Origin: an uncultured Muribaculaceae bacterium | Lineage (GTDB): Bacteria; Bacteroidota; Bacteroidia; Bacteroidales; Muribaculaceae | Direction: 5' to 3' | NCBI GenBank assembly: GCA_910584495.1 | Contig: CAJUAR010000002.1 | Location: 29,492-93,491, forward strand | Length of the DNA stretch: 64,000 nt | Shown: piece by piece, positions 63,033 to 64,000 of the stretch | Numbering within the stretch: the first letter of the stretch is position 1 | Layout: every line of letters starts with the position of its first letter | Program-made: the position numbers and the translations under genes | Notes under the pieces: generated by a model | Told to the model about the DNA's origin: nothing | Seen by the model: only the letters and a program-made list of their open reading frames with translations | The model's database searches: none

Positions 63033-63929
63033 ATGCCACGCCTCGCCACACACGACTACCATTCCCGGTGTATTTACCACATCACCTTTGCAAAGAGCCC
63101 CGAAGCCCCATGCTTCGGCACCCTCTGTGGTTCTCTGCCCGATGTGGGCATCGCGAGAAGTGCGCTCGGCTCTATAATTGAGAACCGCATCCGTTCCATG
63201 CCACAAATCGAGCCGACATTGCGAGTGCTTCAGTACTGCGTTATGCCGGACCATGTGCACCTACTTCTATTTGTAACATCCCCCACCGAACTGCACCTGG
63301 GCAACATAATAGGGAAACTGAAAGTGCTAATACACCAGGACTGGCGTGCAGCAACAGGACAAGATGTCGCGGCATTCGTTGATGATTTTTACGACCGCAT
63401 CCTTCTGCCGTCGAATTCTCTCCAGGTCATTTTCAAATATATTCGTCAGAATCCATTCCGTCTTGCTGTTCGCAGACAGTTTCCCGATTTTTTCAGGCGT
63501 GTAAACAATCTGAAAATTGGTGATGTGACAGTGCAAGCCTACGGCAACCTGCAGCTGCTTGACAATCCCTTTAAAGAACTGGTTGTCGTGCACCGAGCCG
63601 ACAGTCCCGAAAAACGTGAGCAAAACCGCGCCCAATGGCTTTACACAGCCGCCAATGGCGGTGTACTCGTTTCGCCCTTCATTTCCAAGGCAGAAAAGGC
63701 CATACGCAGCGAAGCAGAAACCGTTTGTGGCCGCTTAATCGTTATTACGAATAAACCATTTGAGCCCAAATACAAACCCATGGGGCGCGATTTCGAAAAT
63801 TGCGAGGCCGGGCGATTGCTCATCATCTCGGTCCCGGGCACAGGCCAAGAGCTTAAGCGCCAAACATGTCTCGCCCTTAACGGCATTGCCGAAACACTCA
63901 TCAAGAAAAACCAACATTATCAGCTATGA
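63033..63929 (+). CDS. RAYT-type Y1 transposase with extra C-terminal domain (copy B)
   Basis: The 298-residue protein is a homologue of the gene at 28864. The Y1 domain has HSRCIYHITFA, the His74-Val-His76 pair in MPDHVHLLLFV and catalytic Tyr136 in FKYIRQNPFRLA. The second domain (about 209-298) begins GGVLVSPFISKAEKAIR, then KPMGRDFENCEAGRLLII, and ends ALNGIAETL, matching copy A in order and spacing. The two Y1 halves are far less alike than recent copies would be, so these are old paralogues or separate acquisitions. Three REP-like hairpins lie just upstream. A role in moving or trimming REP elements is inferred from the family. Confidence 0.8.
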   Translation: MPRLATHDYHSRCIYHITFAKSPEAPCFGTLCGSLPDVGIARSALGSIIENRIRSMPQIEPTLRVLQYCVMPDHVHLLLFVTSPTELHLGNIIGKLKVLIHQDWRAATGQDVAAFVDDFYDRILLPSNSLQVIFKYIRQNPFRLAVRRQFPDFFRRVNNLKIGDVTVQAYGNLQLLDNPFKELVVVHRADSPEKREQNRAQWLYTAANGGVLVSPFISKAEKAIRSEAETVCGRLIVITNKPFEPKYKPMGRDFENCEAGRLLIISVPGTGQELKRQTCLALNGIAETLIKKNQHYQL

Positions 63930-64000
63930 TAGAACAGATTCCTTAAATTCCTTAAATTCGCAGCTTAATTACTTGTTATAAATGCAAGTCCTTGACAAAC
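63930..64000. other. Right edge, nothing recognised
   Basis: The last 71 bp after the second RAYT gene are AT-rich with a short ATTCCTTAA repeat. No REP copy matching the left side, gene start or terminator was seen before the window ends. Confidence 0.5.

Overview
The window is chromosomal DNA from a Bacteroidales bacterium, most likely of the Muribaculaceae type. This rests on two SusC/SusD pairs, a hybrid two-component regulator with a periplasmic propeller, a type IX secretion sorting domain, promoters of the TTTG-N19-21-TAnnTTTG kind and many acid-flanked lipoprotein signals. The family assignment is inference; the order is well supported. No rRNA, tRNA, CRISPR array or prophage was seen.

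Region 1 (1-13.8 kb) is a polysaccharide-use locus. A leftward operon encodes a TDGT-repeat protein with a type IX sorting domain, SusC, SusD and the start of a PKD-type lipoprotein cut by the window edge. A divergent rightward operon encodes a GH43 lipoprotein, an unrecognised probable alpha-toroid protein and two sulfatases. Both sulfatases carry serine, not cysteine, at the formylglycine position. A 187-bp tandem duplication lies between them and appears to build a promoter for the second.

Region 2 (14-28.7 kb) is housekeeping: ybeY-mnmG, apt, an acetyltransferase, a glycosyltransferase, a three-gene RND metal-efflux operon, a LOG-family protein, a DUF4271 membrane protein, hemD-rnpA-yidD-tatD and rubrerythrin. 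Two matches to the ParB-binding parS consensus, 3 kb apart (after mnmG and inside the RND adaptor gene), suggest the window lies in the origin-proximal part of the chromosome.

Region 3 (28.8-35.1 kb) has a REP-flanked Y1 transposase (RAYT) with an extra C-terminal domain, polA with a degenerate proofreading site, and a TonB-dependent receptor.

Region 4 (35.4-53.7 kb) is a second polysaccharide-use locus: carboxylesterase, SusC, SusD and a lipoprotein-esterase fusion, then a separately promoted CE1 esterase-GH3-GH3 unit. A divergent hybrid two-component regulator controls it. It holds three esterases and two GH3 exo-enzymes but no endo-glycanase, so it probably handles acylated oligosaccharides or glycosides.

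Region 5 (53.7-64 kb) holds a MATE transporter, a TPR membrane protein, cdd, and a rightward run tyrS-DUF2007-POT transporter-outer-membrane phospholipase A-DUF4369 lipoprotein-comM. It ends with a second RAYT of the same unusual domain layout, preceded by three REP-like hairpins. The two RAYT genes with their shared C-terminal domain are the most likely under-described system here.
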